Source: JAHEEM01 sp036396795 (GTDB lineage Bacteria; Pseudomonadota; Gammaproteobacteria; Steroidobacterales; Rariloculaceae). From it: a stretch of DNA of 64,000 nt. The notes under the pieces were generated by a model that saw nothing but the letters and a program-made list of their open reading frames with translations, made no database searches and had not been told where the DNA came from. The DNA lies in the NCBI GenBank assembly GCA_036396795.1, contig DASWKF010000090.1, positions 186,001-250,000 on the forward strand, given 5' to 3'. Of the stretch, positions 34,166 through 42,753 are shown one piece after another. How positions within the stretch are numbered: the stretch's first letter is position 1; every line of letters starts with the position of its first letter. The position numbers and the translations under genes were made by a program.

Positions 34166-34326
34166 AGAGGCGCGCAGTGCCCCAGCGATTATTGTTGAGT
34201 TTCATAGGGTTGGGGAAATATCGTCGGACCCGGGCCGCGCCGCTTTGCTTGTCTAAGCCAGTTGGCTTCTGTTAACGTCCGATGACGGGTGGAGGCTGAG
34301 CCTCACAATAATTTGAGGGGTTGCCG
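34166..34326 (+). promoter_or_regulatory. Upstream region of the TonB-system operon
   Basis: 161 nt with an inverted repeat GAGGCT-G-AGCCTC at 34292-34304, close to the Shine-Dalgarno GAGGGG at 34315. It may be an operator; no Fur-type repeat is obvious to me. The lowest GC in the vicinity (around ATTATTGTTGAG and ATAATTTGAG) marks it as the promoter region. Confidence 0.3.
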
Positions 34327-35130
34327 ATGGTAGCTCTTGGGGGGCTAACGCAGGCATCACTGCGACGCCTGCGCGTGGCCTCGTTTCCTCTGGCGCTTCT
34401 TTTGCTGCCGTGCGCGTTGGCCCAGGGACCACAGGAGACGCTCGAGCAAACGTTTCGTGAGCAGGTCGAGAGCGATACCGACGCCGCACGCTCCCAGACT
34501 CGAATCACCCAGCTCGCCGACGAGACCGCGGAGCTGCTCGGCGATTATCGCGAAACCCTGCAGGCGCTCGATCGCGCCCGCGTCTACAACGACAACCTCG
34601 AGGCGCTGGTCGCCTCCCAGGAAGCTTCCAAGGCATCGATTCTTCAGCAGCTCGACGACTTCGTCATCGTCGAGCAGGGTATCGTGCCGCTGATGTTCGA
34701 CATGATCGACGTCTTGGAGCGGTTCATTGCCCTGGACACGCCGTTCCAGCTGCGCGAGCGCATAGAGCGTGCTCGGCGGTTGCGGGACAATATGGACGAC
34801 GCGGAAATCACGATCTCCGAGAAGTATCGCCAGCTCATGGACGCGTATCTCATCGAGACCGAGTTCGGCCGCACCATCGAGGCCTACATCGACACGCTCG
34901 AGATCGACGGCGCCGAAACGCAGGTCGATGTATTGCGCTTCGGACGCGTGTTGCTCGCCTATCAGACGCCGGACCGTGCAAGCACGGGGTATTTCAATCC
35001 TCAAACGCGCGCCTGGGAGCCGCTGCCCGACGACTACCGCGCGGCTGTGACGCTGGGTTTGCGTATCGCCCGGCGGCAGGCGGCGCCGGATCTATTGCGG
35101 CTGCCGGTGCAGGCCGCGGGATCGCCGTGA
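34327..35130 (+). CDS. DUF3450 periplasmic coiled-coil protein of TonB system
   Basis: The product has 267 residues. ATG 34327 has GAGGGG 6 nt upstream; a TTG at 34321 is in frame too. A signal peptide (cleaved near C-A-L-A-Q) precedes a largely helical coiled-coil region, then a compact C-terminal part with Y-F-N-P-Q-T and P-L-P-D-D-Y-R, the DUF3450 pattern. DUF3450 genes regularly precede ttpC-exbB-exbD-tonB clusters and are thought to support this type of TonB complex. Overlaps the next gene by 4 nt (GTGA). Confidence 0.85.
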   Translation: MVALGGLTQASLRRLRVASFPLALLLLPCALAQGPQETLEQTFREQVESDTDAARSQTRITQLADETAELLGDYRETLQALDRARVYNDNLEALVASQEASKASILQQLDDFVIVEQGIVPLMFDMIDVLERFIALDTPFQLRERIERARRLRDNMDDAEITISEKYRQLMDAYLIETEFGRTIEAYIDTLEIDGAETQVDVLRFGRVLLAYQTPDRASTGYFNPQTRAWEPLPDDYRAAVTLGLRIARRQAAPDLLRLPVQAAGSP

Positions 35131-36494
35131 TCGCGCCCGCACGACTGGCGATCGTCGTTTCGCTGCTGGCCGCGGCGGCCGGCGCCCAGGAGGCGCCGCC
35201 GAGCAGCATCGACGAGCTCTTGAGCGCCGTGCGCCAAGACGCCGAGGTCCGCTCGGCGGAGAACCTTGCGCGAGAGCAACGCTTCATCACGTCGCGCGAC
35301 GCGCAACAGCAGCTGCTCGAGGATGCAAGGCGGGAGCTGGCCGAGGAGCGCGCTCGCGGCGAGCGGCTCAAGCAGCAGTTCGACACCAACGAGCTCGAGC
35401 TCGGCGAGTTGAGCGAGACCTTGACCGTGCGGGTCGGCAACATGGGCGAGCTGTTCGGCGTCGTGCGGCAGGTCGCGGGGGACACCAAAAGCATCATCGA
35501 CAATTCGTTGATTTCGGCGCAGCTGCCGGGACGCTCGTCGCTGGCGAACGGGCTCGCCCAGGCCACCGACTTGCCTTCGATAGAGGATCTTACCGACCTC
35601 TATGTGTTGCTGCTCGAGGAAATGGCGGAGAGCGGCAAGGTCGCGCGATTCAACGCCGACGTCATTACCGCAGATGGCCGCAGCAGCGACACCGAGGTCA
35701 TTCGCGTCGGCGTGTTCAACTCGATCTCCGGCGATGAGTTTCTCCAGTTCGTGCCCGAGAGCGGCAACCTGCAGGTTCTGGCGCGGCAGCCCGCGGGACG
35801 TTTCCGATCCCTCGCCGCGGGGCTTTTCGAGGCGACCTCCGGCACGCTGCCGATGGCGCTCGATCCGAGCCGCGGGGCGATTCTCGGGCTGTTGATCCAA
35901 GCGCCCGGCCTGATCGAGCGAATTCAGCAGGGCGGGCTGGTCGGTTACGTGATCATCGTGCTCGGCGCGCTCGGCGTGCTCGTGTCGGTCGAGAGACTAG
36001 TGAGCCTTTCGAGGGCCTCGCGCGGCATCAAGGCGCAGCTCAAGGCCACGACCGCCGCCGAGGACAATGCGCTCGGCCGGATACTCATGGTCTACGACGC
36101 CAACAAAGCGACCGACTACGAGACCTTGGAGCTCAAGCTCGACGAGGCGATCCTGCGCGAAGCGCCGCTGCTCGAGCGCTGGCAGGGCTGGATCAAGGTG
36201 CTCGCCGCCGTCGCGCCCTTGCTCGGCCTGCTCGGCACGGTAGTCGGCATGATCCAGACCTTCCAGGCGATCACGCTTTTTGGCACGGGGGATCCGAAGC
36301 TGATGGCCGGCGGCATCTCGCAGGCGCTCGTCACCACCGTGCTCGGCCTGATCGTCGCGATTCCGCTGGTATTGCTGCACAGCCTCGTCGCCAGCCGCAG
36401 CAAGACCCTGGTCGAGATTCTCGAGGAACAAAGCGCCGGGATCATTGCGCGACACTCGGAGAACCCGCAAGTAGCGCGCGGCGAGAAATCATAG
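35127..36494 (+). CDS. TtpC-type MotA/TolQ/ExbB protein with large periplasmic domain
   Basis: The product has 455 residues. Residues 1-20 are a signal peptide, residues ~20-270 a periplasmic region with coiled-coil, then three membrane segments (near 275-295, 365-390 and 405-425) with the ExbB/MotA core A-P-L-L-G-L-L-G-T-V-V-G-M-I. In Vibrio such TtpC proteins are needed by TonB2 systems in addition to ExbB. Probably partners the smaller ExbB encoded next. GTG 35127 start. Confidence 0.88.
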   Translation: MIAPARLAIVVSLLAAAAGAQEAPPSSIDELLSAVRQDAEVRSAENLAREQRFITSRDAQQQLLEDARRELAEERARGERLKQQFDTNELELGELSETLTVRVGNMGELFGVVRQVAGDTKSIIDNSLISAQLPGRSSLANGLAQATDLPSIEDLTDLYVLLLEEMAESGKVARFNADVITADGRSSDTEVIRVGVFNSISGDEFLQFVPESGNLQVLARQPAGRFRSLAAGLFEATSGTLPMALDPSRGAILGLLIQAPGLIERIQQGGLVGYVIIVLGALGVLVSVERLVSLSRASRGIKAQLKATTAAEDNALGRILMVYDANKATDYETLELKLDEAILREAPLLERWQGWIKVLAAVAPLLGLLGTVVGMIQTFQAITLFGTGDPKLMAGGISQALVTTVLGLIVAIPLVLLHSLVASRSKTLVEILEEQSAGIIARHSENPQVARGEKS

Positions 36495-36498
36495 AACG

Positions 36499-37020
36499 AT
36501 GACCGTGTTCGTCGACATCTACGTCGCGATACGCAGCTTCTTCGAGGCCGGCGGCAACGTGCTGTGGGCGATTCTGGCGGTCACGATCCTGATGTGGACC
36601 TTCATCATCGAGCGTTTGTGGTTCTTCCAGCGGATTTTGCCCGGGCGGCTCGAGCAGCTGCTGCGCGCCTGGTTCGGCTTCACGAACTTGAGCCGTTGGC
36701 AGGAGCATTCGATTCGCCGGCAGCTGATCTCCGAAGTCTCACTCGAGGCGCATAGGTTCCTGCTGCTGATCAAGACGCTGATGGCGATCCTGCCGCTGCT
36801 GGGGCTGCTCGGCACCGTCACCGGCATGATCCAGGTGTTCGAGGTGATGGCGTTTACCGGCACGGGCAATGCCCGGCTCATGGCCGGGGGCGTATCGGCG
36901 GCGACGATTCCGACGATGTCCGGCCTCGTCGCGGCGCTGTCGGGGCTCTACCTCGCCACCTATCTCGAACAACGCGCCAACGACGAAGTCCGACATGCAG
37001 AGGACATGCTGGTCCATTGA
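36499..37020 (+). CDS. exbB: Biopolymer transporter ExbB
   Basis: The product has 173 residues. Three membrane helices and the conserved L-P-L-L-G-L-L-G-T-V-T-G-M-I-Q-V-F segment identify the proton-channel scaffold that, with ExbD, powers TonB. Spacing of 4 nt from the ttpC-type gene. Short ExbB proteins of this size pair with TtpC in TonB2-type systems. Confidence 0.93.
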   Translation: MTVFVDIYVAIRSFFEAGGNVLWAILAVTILMWTFIIERLWFFQRILPGRLEQLLRAWFGFTNLSRWQEHSIRRQLISEVSLEAHRFLLLIKTLMAILPLLGLLGTVTGMIQVFEVMAFTGTGNARLMAGGVSAATIPTMSGLVAALSGLYLATYLEQRANDEVRHAEDMLVH

Positions 37021-37038
37021 CCGGCGCGGGCTCCGAGG

Positions 37039-37446
37039 ATGCGCAGGCGCCGGCTACATCGCAGTGACGATGAAGCTCAAATCAACATCACGCCGATGTT
37101 GGACATCGTCTTCATCATGTTGATTTTCTTCATCGTCACGACCTCGTTCGTCAAGGAGTTCGGCATCGACGTCAATCGGCCGGCGAACGCGCCCGTGCAG
37201 GAGCAACAGCAGTCCGAGGTGATCGCCGTGCGCATAGACGAAACCGATCAGATATACATCCAGGAACGGCTGGTGGATATCCGCGCCGTTCGCGCCAATA
37301 TCGAGAGCGGCCTTGCGCTGCAGCCCGACGCCGCCGTCGTCGTCATCGCCGACCGGCTTGCGGACGCCGGGCTTTTGGTCCGCGTCGTCGATCAGGCGCG
37401 CGTGGCCGGCGCCGAGCGCGTGTCGCTCGCGGTGCAGGCGCGCTAG
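37039..37446 (+). CDS. exbD: Biopolymer transporter ExbD (first copy)
   Basis: The product has 135 residues. Short cytoplasmic N-terminus, then I-N-I-T-P-M-L-D-I-V-F with the proton-carrying Asp in the single membrane helix, followed by a periplasmic domain. It gives the motor force to ExbB/TonB. The start at 37039 has only GAGG directly touching it; a better start is not visible. Shares a 26-residue identical stretch with the second copy. Confidence 0.92.
   Translation: MRRRRLHRSDDEAQINITPMLDIVFIMLIFFIVTTSFVKEFGIDVNRPANAPVQEQQQSEVIAVRIDETDQIYIQERLVDIRAVRANIESGLALQPDAAVVVIADRLADAGLLVRVVDQARVAGAERVSLAVQAR
37081..37158 (+). repeat. exbD internal repeat, copy 1
   Basis: 78 nt differing from 37502-37579 at six silent positions only, covering the membrane helix of ExbD. 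The repeat is part of the coding sequence; whether it reflects duplication, gene conversion or constraint is open. Confidence 0.8.
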
Positions 37447-37462
37447 CAAGACCGGAGCGGCG

Positions 37463-37870
37463 ATGGCGGTCAGAAGGAAACGCGTCGAGGAGGAGACCGA
37501 GATCAACATCACGCCGATGCTGGATATCGTCTTCATCATGCTGATCTTCTTCATTGTCACCACCTCGTTCGTCAAGGAGCCGGGGATCAGCCCGCAACGT
37601 CCCACTGCGGAGACGGCGACCGAGAAAGCTCGCGGCAACGTTCTGATCGCCATTTCGCAAACGGGTGAGATCTGGATGGACAAGCGCAACGTGGAGCTTT
37701 CTCAGGTACGCGCCCTCGTCGAGGCCGCTCTGGCCGAGAACCCCGAGTCCAGCGCCGTGATCATCGCCGACGAGCAAGCGGGTTCCGGCATCCTGATCGA
37801 CTTGATGGACCAGATTCGGCTCGGGGGAATTGGTACGATATCGATCGCGGCGCAACCCGGAGCCGGGTAG
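37463..37870 (+). CDS. exbD: Biopolymer transporter ExbD (second copy)
   Basis: The product has 135 residues from ATG 37463. Same architecture as the first copy: R-R-K-R-V-E-E-E-T-E before the identical I-N-I-T-P-M-L-D helix with its Asp, then a different periplasmic domain. Two ExbD genes in a row are common in TtpC-type clusters and may form a mixed ExbD dimer in one ExbB pentamer. Confidence 0.92.
   Translation: MAVRRKRVEEETEINITPMLDIVFIMLIFFIVTTSFVKEPGISPQRPTAETATEKARGNVLIAISQTGEIWMDKRNVELSQVRALVEAALAENPESSAVIIADEQAGSGILIDLMDQIRLGGIGTISIAAQPGAG
37502..37579 (+). repeat. exbD internal repeat, copy 2
   Basis: Partner of 37081-37158 (72 of 78 nt identical, all differences synonymous). Confidence 0.8.
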
Positions 37871-37883
37871 GAAGAGGAAGCCG

Positions 37884-38504
37884 ATGCGATTCATCATTGC
37901 GGCCGGGGCGGGCACAGCGGTGGCTCTGCTGCTGTTCCTGCTCATGCACACGCTGATATCAGGCGAGCAGGAATTCGACGGCGCGAGCGGCAGCGGCGGC
38001 ATCGTCGACTTCGTGCGCGTCCGCGAGGACGAGATCACCCAGCTCAAGGAACGCGTGAGGCCCGAGGAGCCGCCGCCGCCGGACAGGCCGCCGCCGCCGC
38101 AGATCAGGATCTCGAACACCGACAAGCCGCCGCCGGTGGCGCTGGACATCGAGATGCCCGCGGTCTCGGTGCCCGTGTCGACGGGCAGCGGGCCGTATAT
38201 CGGCCAGTGGAGCGCCGGCGATCCGACTGCGGAGGGTGACGTCATCCCCATCGTGCGCATCGATCCGCGCTGGCCGCGTGAAGCGCTGATCGAGGGCACC
38301 GAGGGCTGGGTCGAGGTCGAGTTTACGATTCTCGCCGACGGCACGGTGGCGGATCCCGTCGTGCTTCAATCGGAACCTCCGCGACTGTTCGATAGCGCCG
38401 CCAGAGCCGCGATCCTGAGGTGGAAATTCAAGCCGCGCATCGTCGACGGCGTGGCAGTCGAGCGACGCGCCGTGCAGCGCATCGATTTCGTTCTCAATCA
38501 GTAG
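37884..38504 (+). CDS. tonB: TonB protein
   Basis: The product has 206 residues from ATG 37884. One N-terminal membrane anchor (A-V-A-L-L-L-F-L-L-M-H), a Pro-rich periplasmic stretch (P-P-P-P-D-R-P-P-P-P), and a TonB C-terminal domain from about residue 125 with P-R-W-P-R-E-A-L-I-E-G-T-E-G-W-V, ending I-D-F-V-L-N-Q. The linker is short and the anchor resembles TonB2-type proteins. It transmits proton-motive energy to outer-membrane receptors such as the one at 17.5 kb. Confidence 0.93.
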   Translation: MRFIIAAGAGTAVALLLFLLMHTLISGEQEFDGASGSGGIVDFVRVREDEITQLKERVRPEEPPPPDRPPPPQIRISNTDKPPPVALDIEMPAVSVPVSTGSGPYIGQWSAGDPTAEGDVIPIVRIDPRWPREALIEGTEGWVEVEFTILADGTVADPVVLQSEPPRLFDSAARAAILRWKFKPRIVDGVAVERRAVQRIDFVLNQ

Positions 38505-38526
38505 GCCGCAACTCGAGGTCTCGACC

Positions 38527-39792
38527 GTGCAGCCGGCACGCTATTCGTATCTGTGCATGGTATCGGTGCTTATCCTGCCATGGGCGGCGAGCGGGCTCGC
38601 GCAAGGCCTTCCAGAGGTGGGCACGGCCGTTCGCGAGGAGCGCAGCGTGCAGATGTCGGAGGGCGTCTACCGCAGGCTCAACGCGATCCACGAGCTGCTC
38701 GGCATGGAGGATATCGACGGCGCGCTCACGCGTTTGGACGATCTTCGCGAGATGCGCCTGAGCCCCTACGAAGAAGCGCTGGTCTATCAGACCTACGGTT
38801 TCTGTTACGCCAATCAAGGCGATTACGATCGCGCGATCGAGGCGTTCGAGCGCTGCCTCGGGATCGACGCGCTGCCGAACGACGCCAATCAGGGCATGCT
38901 CTACTCTCTCGCGGGGTTGTATTTGAGCGAAGGACGTTTCCAGGACGCGATCGACACCCTGCACGCATGGTTCGGTTACGCCGCCGAACCGGTCCAGGCC
39001 GAGGCTTACATGATCGTTGCAACCAGCTACGGCCAGCTCGAGCAACCGAGAGAGTCGCTGCCCTATGTGCAAGAAGCGATCCGCCGCGCCGACACTCCGC
39101 ACGAGGATTGGTATCTGCTCGAGCTCTCGATCCATTTTGAGCTGGGCGACTACCAAAGCGCGGCAGATCTGCTGCGCGAGATGGTGCTGCACTGGCCGGA
39201 AACGGCGCGTTACTGGGAGATGCTGGCCAGCGCCTATCTCGAGCTCGAGGACGACGGCAATGCGCTCGCGGCGCTCACGGTCGCCTACAAGAAAGGTCTG
39301 ATCGACGAGGAAGCGAAGCTGGTCAATCTCGCGAAGCTGAACTTGTTTCTCGAGCTGCCCTATGAGGCCGGCAAGCTGCTCGAGGCCGAGATCGATGCCG
39401 GCACGGTGAGCCCGACGCGCCCGAATCTCGAATTGTTGCTCACTGCCTGGACCTCGGCACGGGAGTTCGAGCGCGCCGTCGAGGTCATCGACGAGCTGGC
39501 GCCGCTAGCGGACGACGGTGAGTTCTACATGCAAAAGGCCTTGCTCCTGAACGAGCAGGCGGATTGGGCGGGTGTGGTCGAGGCGACGCAGCAGGCATTG
39601 GAACAAGGCCTTGAGGAAACCGGCAACGCGCTGATTCTCAAGGGCGTGGCGCATATGGAGCTCGGCCAATACGACCAAGCCCTGGCGGCATTGCGCGAGG
39701 CGCGCGAGACTGAGATCTCGGCGCGCCGCAACGCCGATTCCTGGATTGAATACCTCAGGGATCGACAGCAAGTGGCGCAGGATCAGCGCTAG
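38527..39792 (+). CDS. TPR protein of the TonB operon
   Basis: The product has 421 residues. GTG 38527 start; signal peptide ends near G-L-A-Q. The mature part is nearly all TPR-like helices (for example A-L-V-Y-Q-T-Y-G-F-C-Y-A-N-Q-G-D-Y and A-R-Y-W-E-M-L-A-S-A-Y-L). Genes for such proteins terminate many TtpC-type TonB clusters; the protein is periplasmic and its exact job is unsettled. Its end overlaps the convergent acyltransferase gene by 38 nt. Confidence 0.85.
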   Translation: MQPARYSYLCMVSVLILPWAASGLAQGLPEVGTAVREERSVQMSEGVYRRLNAIHELLGMEDIDGALTRLDDLREMRLSPYEEALVYQTYGFCYANQGDYDRAIEAFERCLGIDALPNDANQGMLYSLAGLYLSEGRFQDAIDTLHAWFGYAAEPVQAEAYMIVATSYGQLEQPRESLPYVQEAIRRADTPHEDWYLLELSIHFELGDYQSAADLLREMVLHWPETARYWEMLASAYLELEDDGNALAALTVAYKKGLIDEEAKLVNLAKLNLFLELPYEAGKLLEAEIDAGTVSPTRPNLELLLTAWTSAREFERAVEVIDELAPLADDGEFYMQKALLLNEQADWAGVVEATQQALEQGLEETGNALILKGVAHMELGQYDQALAALREARETEISARRNADSWIEYLRDRQQVAQDQR

Positions 39793-40528
39793 CGTCCAGC
39801 AGTCCCAGATCGGGCTCGTCGAGCTCCGACAGCATTGCGGCCCGGGCGGCCGCCATCAGGGACGCGGCCGACTGGTGATCATCGGACGCGATCGGTGGGC
39901 ATATCGTGATCGCGATCGGCCCCGGGGCCGGGAGCCAGGTGTTCGCCGGAAGCTTACGCCGAGCGCCGCGAATCACGACCGGCAGCAGCGGCAGGCGTCC
40001 CCGCCAAGCTGCAGCGAAGGCACCGAGCTTGAACGGCCGCAGGCCCGGCTCCTTGGTGAACGTGCCCTCGGGAAAAAACGCCAGGGAATCGCCGGTGCCG
40101 GCAGCCTTGAACAGCCTTCTGGCTGCGTTGTGCCGGTGGTTGTCGCTGCGCCGATCGACGAACTCGGAGCCGATACGGCGAAGCAGAAAACCGGCGAACG
40201 GCGTCGATGCCATCTCCTTCTTGACCACGAAGGTGAAATTCGGCGGTAACGCGGCCGTGAGCGCGATACCGTCGAGATAGCTCGCGTGGTTGGCGATGAC
40301 GACACAGGGCCGGCGGGGCAGCCTAGGCGCACCCTCGACGCGGACCGGCGTCGCCGTCAACAGGAAGAAGGCCCGGGCGAAAAAACGGGTGATTCGACGC
40401 CGCGTCGGCCGGCCGGGGGTCACGAGCAGCAGCAGCAGGGCCGGGATCGAGACGGCGACCAGTACGAGCCACGAATACAGCCCGTAGCCTAGGCGCTTCC
40501 GAGCTCCTGTGGTTGCGGTAGCCTCCAC
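39755..40528 (-). CDS. Lysophospholipid acyltransferase (PlsC family)
   Basis: The product has 257 residues, GTG start. N-terminal hydrophobic segment anchors it to the inner membrane. The acyltransferase block I is N-H-A-S-Y-L-D (N-H-X4-D), and the F-P-E-G-T-F phosphate-binding motif follows. Such enzymes acylate lysophosphatidic acid or related lipids. Whether this is the main PlsC cannot be said. Confidence 0.9.
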   Translation of the reverse strand: MEATATTGARKRLGYGLYSWLVLVAVSIPALLLLLVTPGRPTRRRITRFFARAFFLLTATPVRVEGAPRLPRRPCVVIANHASYLDGIALTAALPPNFTFVVKKEMASTPFAGFLLRRIGSEFVDRRSDNHRHNAARRLFKAAGTGDSLAFFPEGTFTKEPGLRPFKLGAFAAAWRGRLPLLPVVIRGARRKLPANTWLPAPGPIAITICPPIASDDHQSAASLMAAARAAMLSELDEPDLGLLDASADPAPLAVDP

Positions 40529-40606
40529 GCTTATGTCAAAGGCGGCAGGCCGATCCCTAGGGATGACGCCCCTTTGAGAACGGATTTCTGTGACAGGAGT
40601 CTATTT

Positions 40607-40846
40607 ATGTCAACGCCCTCGGGGATATGTGACCCCGGTCACGCTGCCCTCATGAGTGCTCACGCATACTCCGACAGCAGCCAGGGCCGATGCAAGGATT
40701 GCAGAGGGTCGGGACACCAAGACGCTGAATTATATATGTTTTCCGCAGGTCTTGGCGGGTACCACGATGGTGCTGCTACCGCAGGCGAGGCTGCGGTGGG
40801 GCCATCGCCCGAGCTTGAGTCGGCGGAGTTCATGATAGACGCATAA
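40607..40846 (+). CDS. Small unrecognised protein upstream of xerD
   Basis: An open frame of 79 residues from ATG 40607, preceded by AGGAG with 7-nt spacing; an in-frame TTG further upstream (40574) is less likely. The stop overlaps the xerD start (TAATG at 40844). Contains C-K-D-C and is rich in Gly, Ala and Ser; no signal peptide and no family recognised. The overlap and the absence of a good binding site directly before xerD suggest translational coupling. It may also be a chance frame in the 317-nt region 40529-40845, which otherwise contains only the TGTGA/TCACG site. Confidence 0.4.
   Translation: MSTPSGICDPGHAALMSAHAYSDSSQGRCKDCRGSGHQDAELYMFSAGLGGYHDGAATAGEAAVGPSPELESAEFMIDA
40628..40643 (+). 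promoter_or_regulatory. CRP/Vfr-like inverted repeat
   Basis: TGTGA-N6-TCACG fits the consensus half-sites of CRP-family regulators (TGTGA-N6-TCACA) with one mismatch, inside the 317-nt gap between the divergent plsC-like gene and xerD. It lies within the putative small ORF, so the two cannot easily both be regulatory and coding. Confidence 0.35.
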
Positions 40847-41787
40847 TGGCCCACAACTTTTTACACGCACAAGCCAAAGTGAGCGCGGAGCTTCCCAAGG
40901 ATCCGAAGGAAGTCATCGACCGGTTTCTCGATGCCATCTGGATGGAGCGCGGGCTGTCGGAGAATACTCTCGGCGCTTATCGCGCGGATCTCTTGGCGCT
41001 GACCCAGCGGCTGACGGATCGCGGCATCAACCTCGTCGCCGCGTCCAAGTCCGATCTCCTGGACTATATCTCCTGGCGCGTCGACGGCGGTGCGAAACCG
41101 CGCTCGACGGCGAGGCAGCTTTCGAGCTTCCGGCGCTTCTTCCGCTATCTCTTGCGGGAGGGCGTGATCTCCGAGGATCCCACGGCGCAGATCGCCATGC
41201 CCAAGATCGGGCGCTCGCTGCCGCAGTCTCTGACGGAGGAAGAGGTCGACTCATTGCTGCGGGCGCCCAATGTCGCCGAGCCCTTGGGGCACCGGGACCG
41301 GGCGATGCTCGAGCTCCTCTACGCGACCGGCGTTCGCGTCTCCGAGCTCATCAATCTGAAGATGAGCCAGATGAACCTCAATCAGGGCGTTCTGAGGATC
41401 ATCGGCAAGGGCGACCGCGAGCGCCTGATCCCGCTGGGCGACGAGGCTCAGGATTGGCTCCGTGAGTTCATCGAGGGACCGCGGGTGGAGATTCTGCTCG
41501 AGCGGCAGAGCGACTACCTGTTTCCGACGCGCCGCGGCGATCGTATGACGCGCCAGGCGTTCTGGCACATCATCAAGCGTTATGCCAAGAAAGCCGGCGT
41601 GAGAAAACGGCTGTCGCCGCACACCGTGCGCCATGCCTTCGCCACGCACCTGCTCAACAACGGTGCCGACCTCCGCGTCGTCCAGTTGTTGCTCGGTCAT
41701 AGCGACGTCTCCACGACCCAGATCTACACGCATGTGGCCCGCGAGCGCCTGAAAGACTTGCACGCGCGCCACCATCCGCGCGGCTGA
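40846..41787 (+). CDS. xerD: Site-specific tyrosine recombinase XerD
   Basis: The product has 313 residues. XerD with XerC resolves chromosome dimers at dif. Catalytic residues are intact: Arg in A-T-G-V-R-V-S-E-L, the H-T-V-R-H box, the G-H-S-D-V-S-T-T-Q-I-Y-T-H with the nucleophilic Tyr. It is a core gene, not a sign of a nearby integrated element. Confidence 0.95.
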   Translation: MAHNFLHAQAKVSAELPKDPKEVIDRFLDAIWMERGLSENTLGAYRADLLALTQRLTDRGINLVAASKSDLLDYISWRVDGGAKPRSTARQLSSFRRFFRYLLREGVISEDPTAQIAMPKIGRSLPQSLTEEEVDSLLRAPNVAEPLGHRDRAMLELLYATGVRVSELINLKMSQMNLNQGVLRIIGKGDRERLIPLGDEAQDWLREFIEGPRVEILLERQSDYLFPTRRGDRMTRQAFWHIIKRYAKKAGVRKRLSPHTVRHAFATHLLNNGADLRVVQLLLGHSDVSTTQIYTHVARERLKDLHARHHPRG

Positions 41788-41907
41788 CCTGAGGCGAACC
41801 GGAGGCGGGATCTGCTAGAATCCCGCATCTCGAGACTGAACTAGTGTCGGCTCCGCCCGGTCTTAAGCCCTTGAGCAATCCGGTCGGCGCCCTGAGGAAA
41901 AAGCCCC
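41788..41907 (+). promoter_or_regulatory. dsbC-like gene promoter region
   Basis: An extended -10, TGC-TAGAAT at 41813-41821, lies within a hairpin (GCGGGAT at 41805-41811 with ATCCCGC at 41820-41826). The hairpin lacks a T-run, so it is not an intrinsic terminator. Confidence 0.35.
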
Positions 41908-42627
41908 GTGAAGCCTAGTTGGATCGTGCTTTCGTTGAGCCTTGCAAGCCTTGCGGCGGCGGCTCAGGACCAGGTTCTGAGCAAGGAACAGCTGGCCGAG
42001 GAGTTTCCCGGCATCGAAGTCGGCGATATCCTCGATGCGCCGATTCCCGGAATGTACGAGGTCGCCGTCGGTTCTTCCGTGGCTTACGTCAGCAAGGACG
42101 GGCGCTATCTGCTGCAGGGCGACCTCTACGATCTCGACGCCAATGCCAATTTGACGGAGAAACGACGCTCGCGAGGCCGACTGGGCTTGCTGGCCGGAGT
42201 CGACTCCGCCACCGAGATCGTCTTCGGCCCGCCGGCGGAGGACGTGAAGCATCGAATCACGATCTTCACCGATATCGACTGCGGCTATTGCCGCCAGTTT
42301 CACCGCGATATCGACAAGGTCAACGCGCTCGGCATCGAGGTCCATTATCTGTTCTATCCGCGCACCGGTCCCGATACCGAGTCCTGGGACAAGGCCGACA
42401 GAGTCTGGTGCGCCAAGGACCGGAATACGGCGCTGACTCAGGCCAAGCTCGGCGGCCGCGTGCCGGAGGAAACCTGCGAGTCGACACCGGTGCAGAGCCA
42501 CTACGATCTCGGCAACCTCATCGGCGTCCGCGGCACGCCCTCGATATTCGCCGAATCGGGTGAGCAGCTCGGCGGTTATCTGACGCCGGACGAGCTGATC
42601 GGCCTGCTCGGGACGCTCGCGGAGTAG
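41908..42627 (+). CDS. dsbC: DsbC-like periplasmic disulfide isomerase
   Basis: The product has 239 residues, GTG start. Signal peptide to about residue 19, N-terminal dimerisation domain (up to ~100), then thioredoxin domain with the C-G-Y-C active site in F-T-D-I-D-C-G-Y-C-R and the cis-Pro in R-G-T-P-S-I. Two further Cys (W-C-A-K-D and E-T-C-E-S) match the structural pair of DsbC. It repairs wrong disulfides in the periplasm with electrons from DsbD. Confidence 0.93.
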   Translation: MKPSWIVLSLSLASLAAAAQDQVLSKEQLAEEFPGIEVGDILDAPIPGMYEVAVGSSVAYVSKDGRYLLQGDLYDLDANANLTEKRRSRGRLGLLAGVDSATEIVFGPPAEDVKHRITIFTDIDCGYCRQFHRDIDKVNALGIEVHYLFYPRTGPDTESWDKADRVWCAKDRNTALTQAKLGGRVPEETCESTPVQSHYDLGNLIGVRGTPSIFAESGEQLGGYLTPDELIGLLGTLAE

Positions 42628-42753
42628 CGGCTCGCTATTGAATCATTTTCCATTGAGCGGTAACGTCCCCGGTCTTTCGCGACGTCCCCGGCTTGTCCCG
42701 GGCAGCGGGCCGGATCGCCATGGACGTTTGCCGTGTTGGCCATGGGGTACCCA

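Noticed and set aside
40846..41787. XerD taken as an integrase of a mobile element
   Set aside because: Sequence and length fit the core XerD; no att repeats or phage genes nearby.
41805..41826. GCGGGAT/ATCCCGC hairpin as terminator of xerD
   Set aside because: No run of T follows; the loop region overlaps a better promoter -10.
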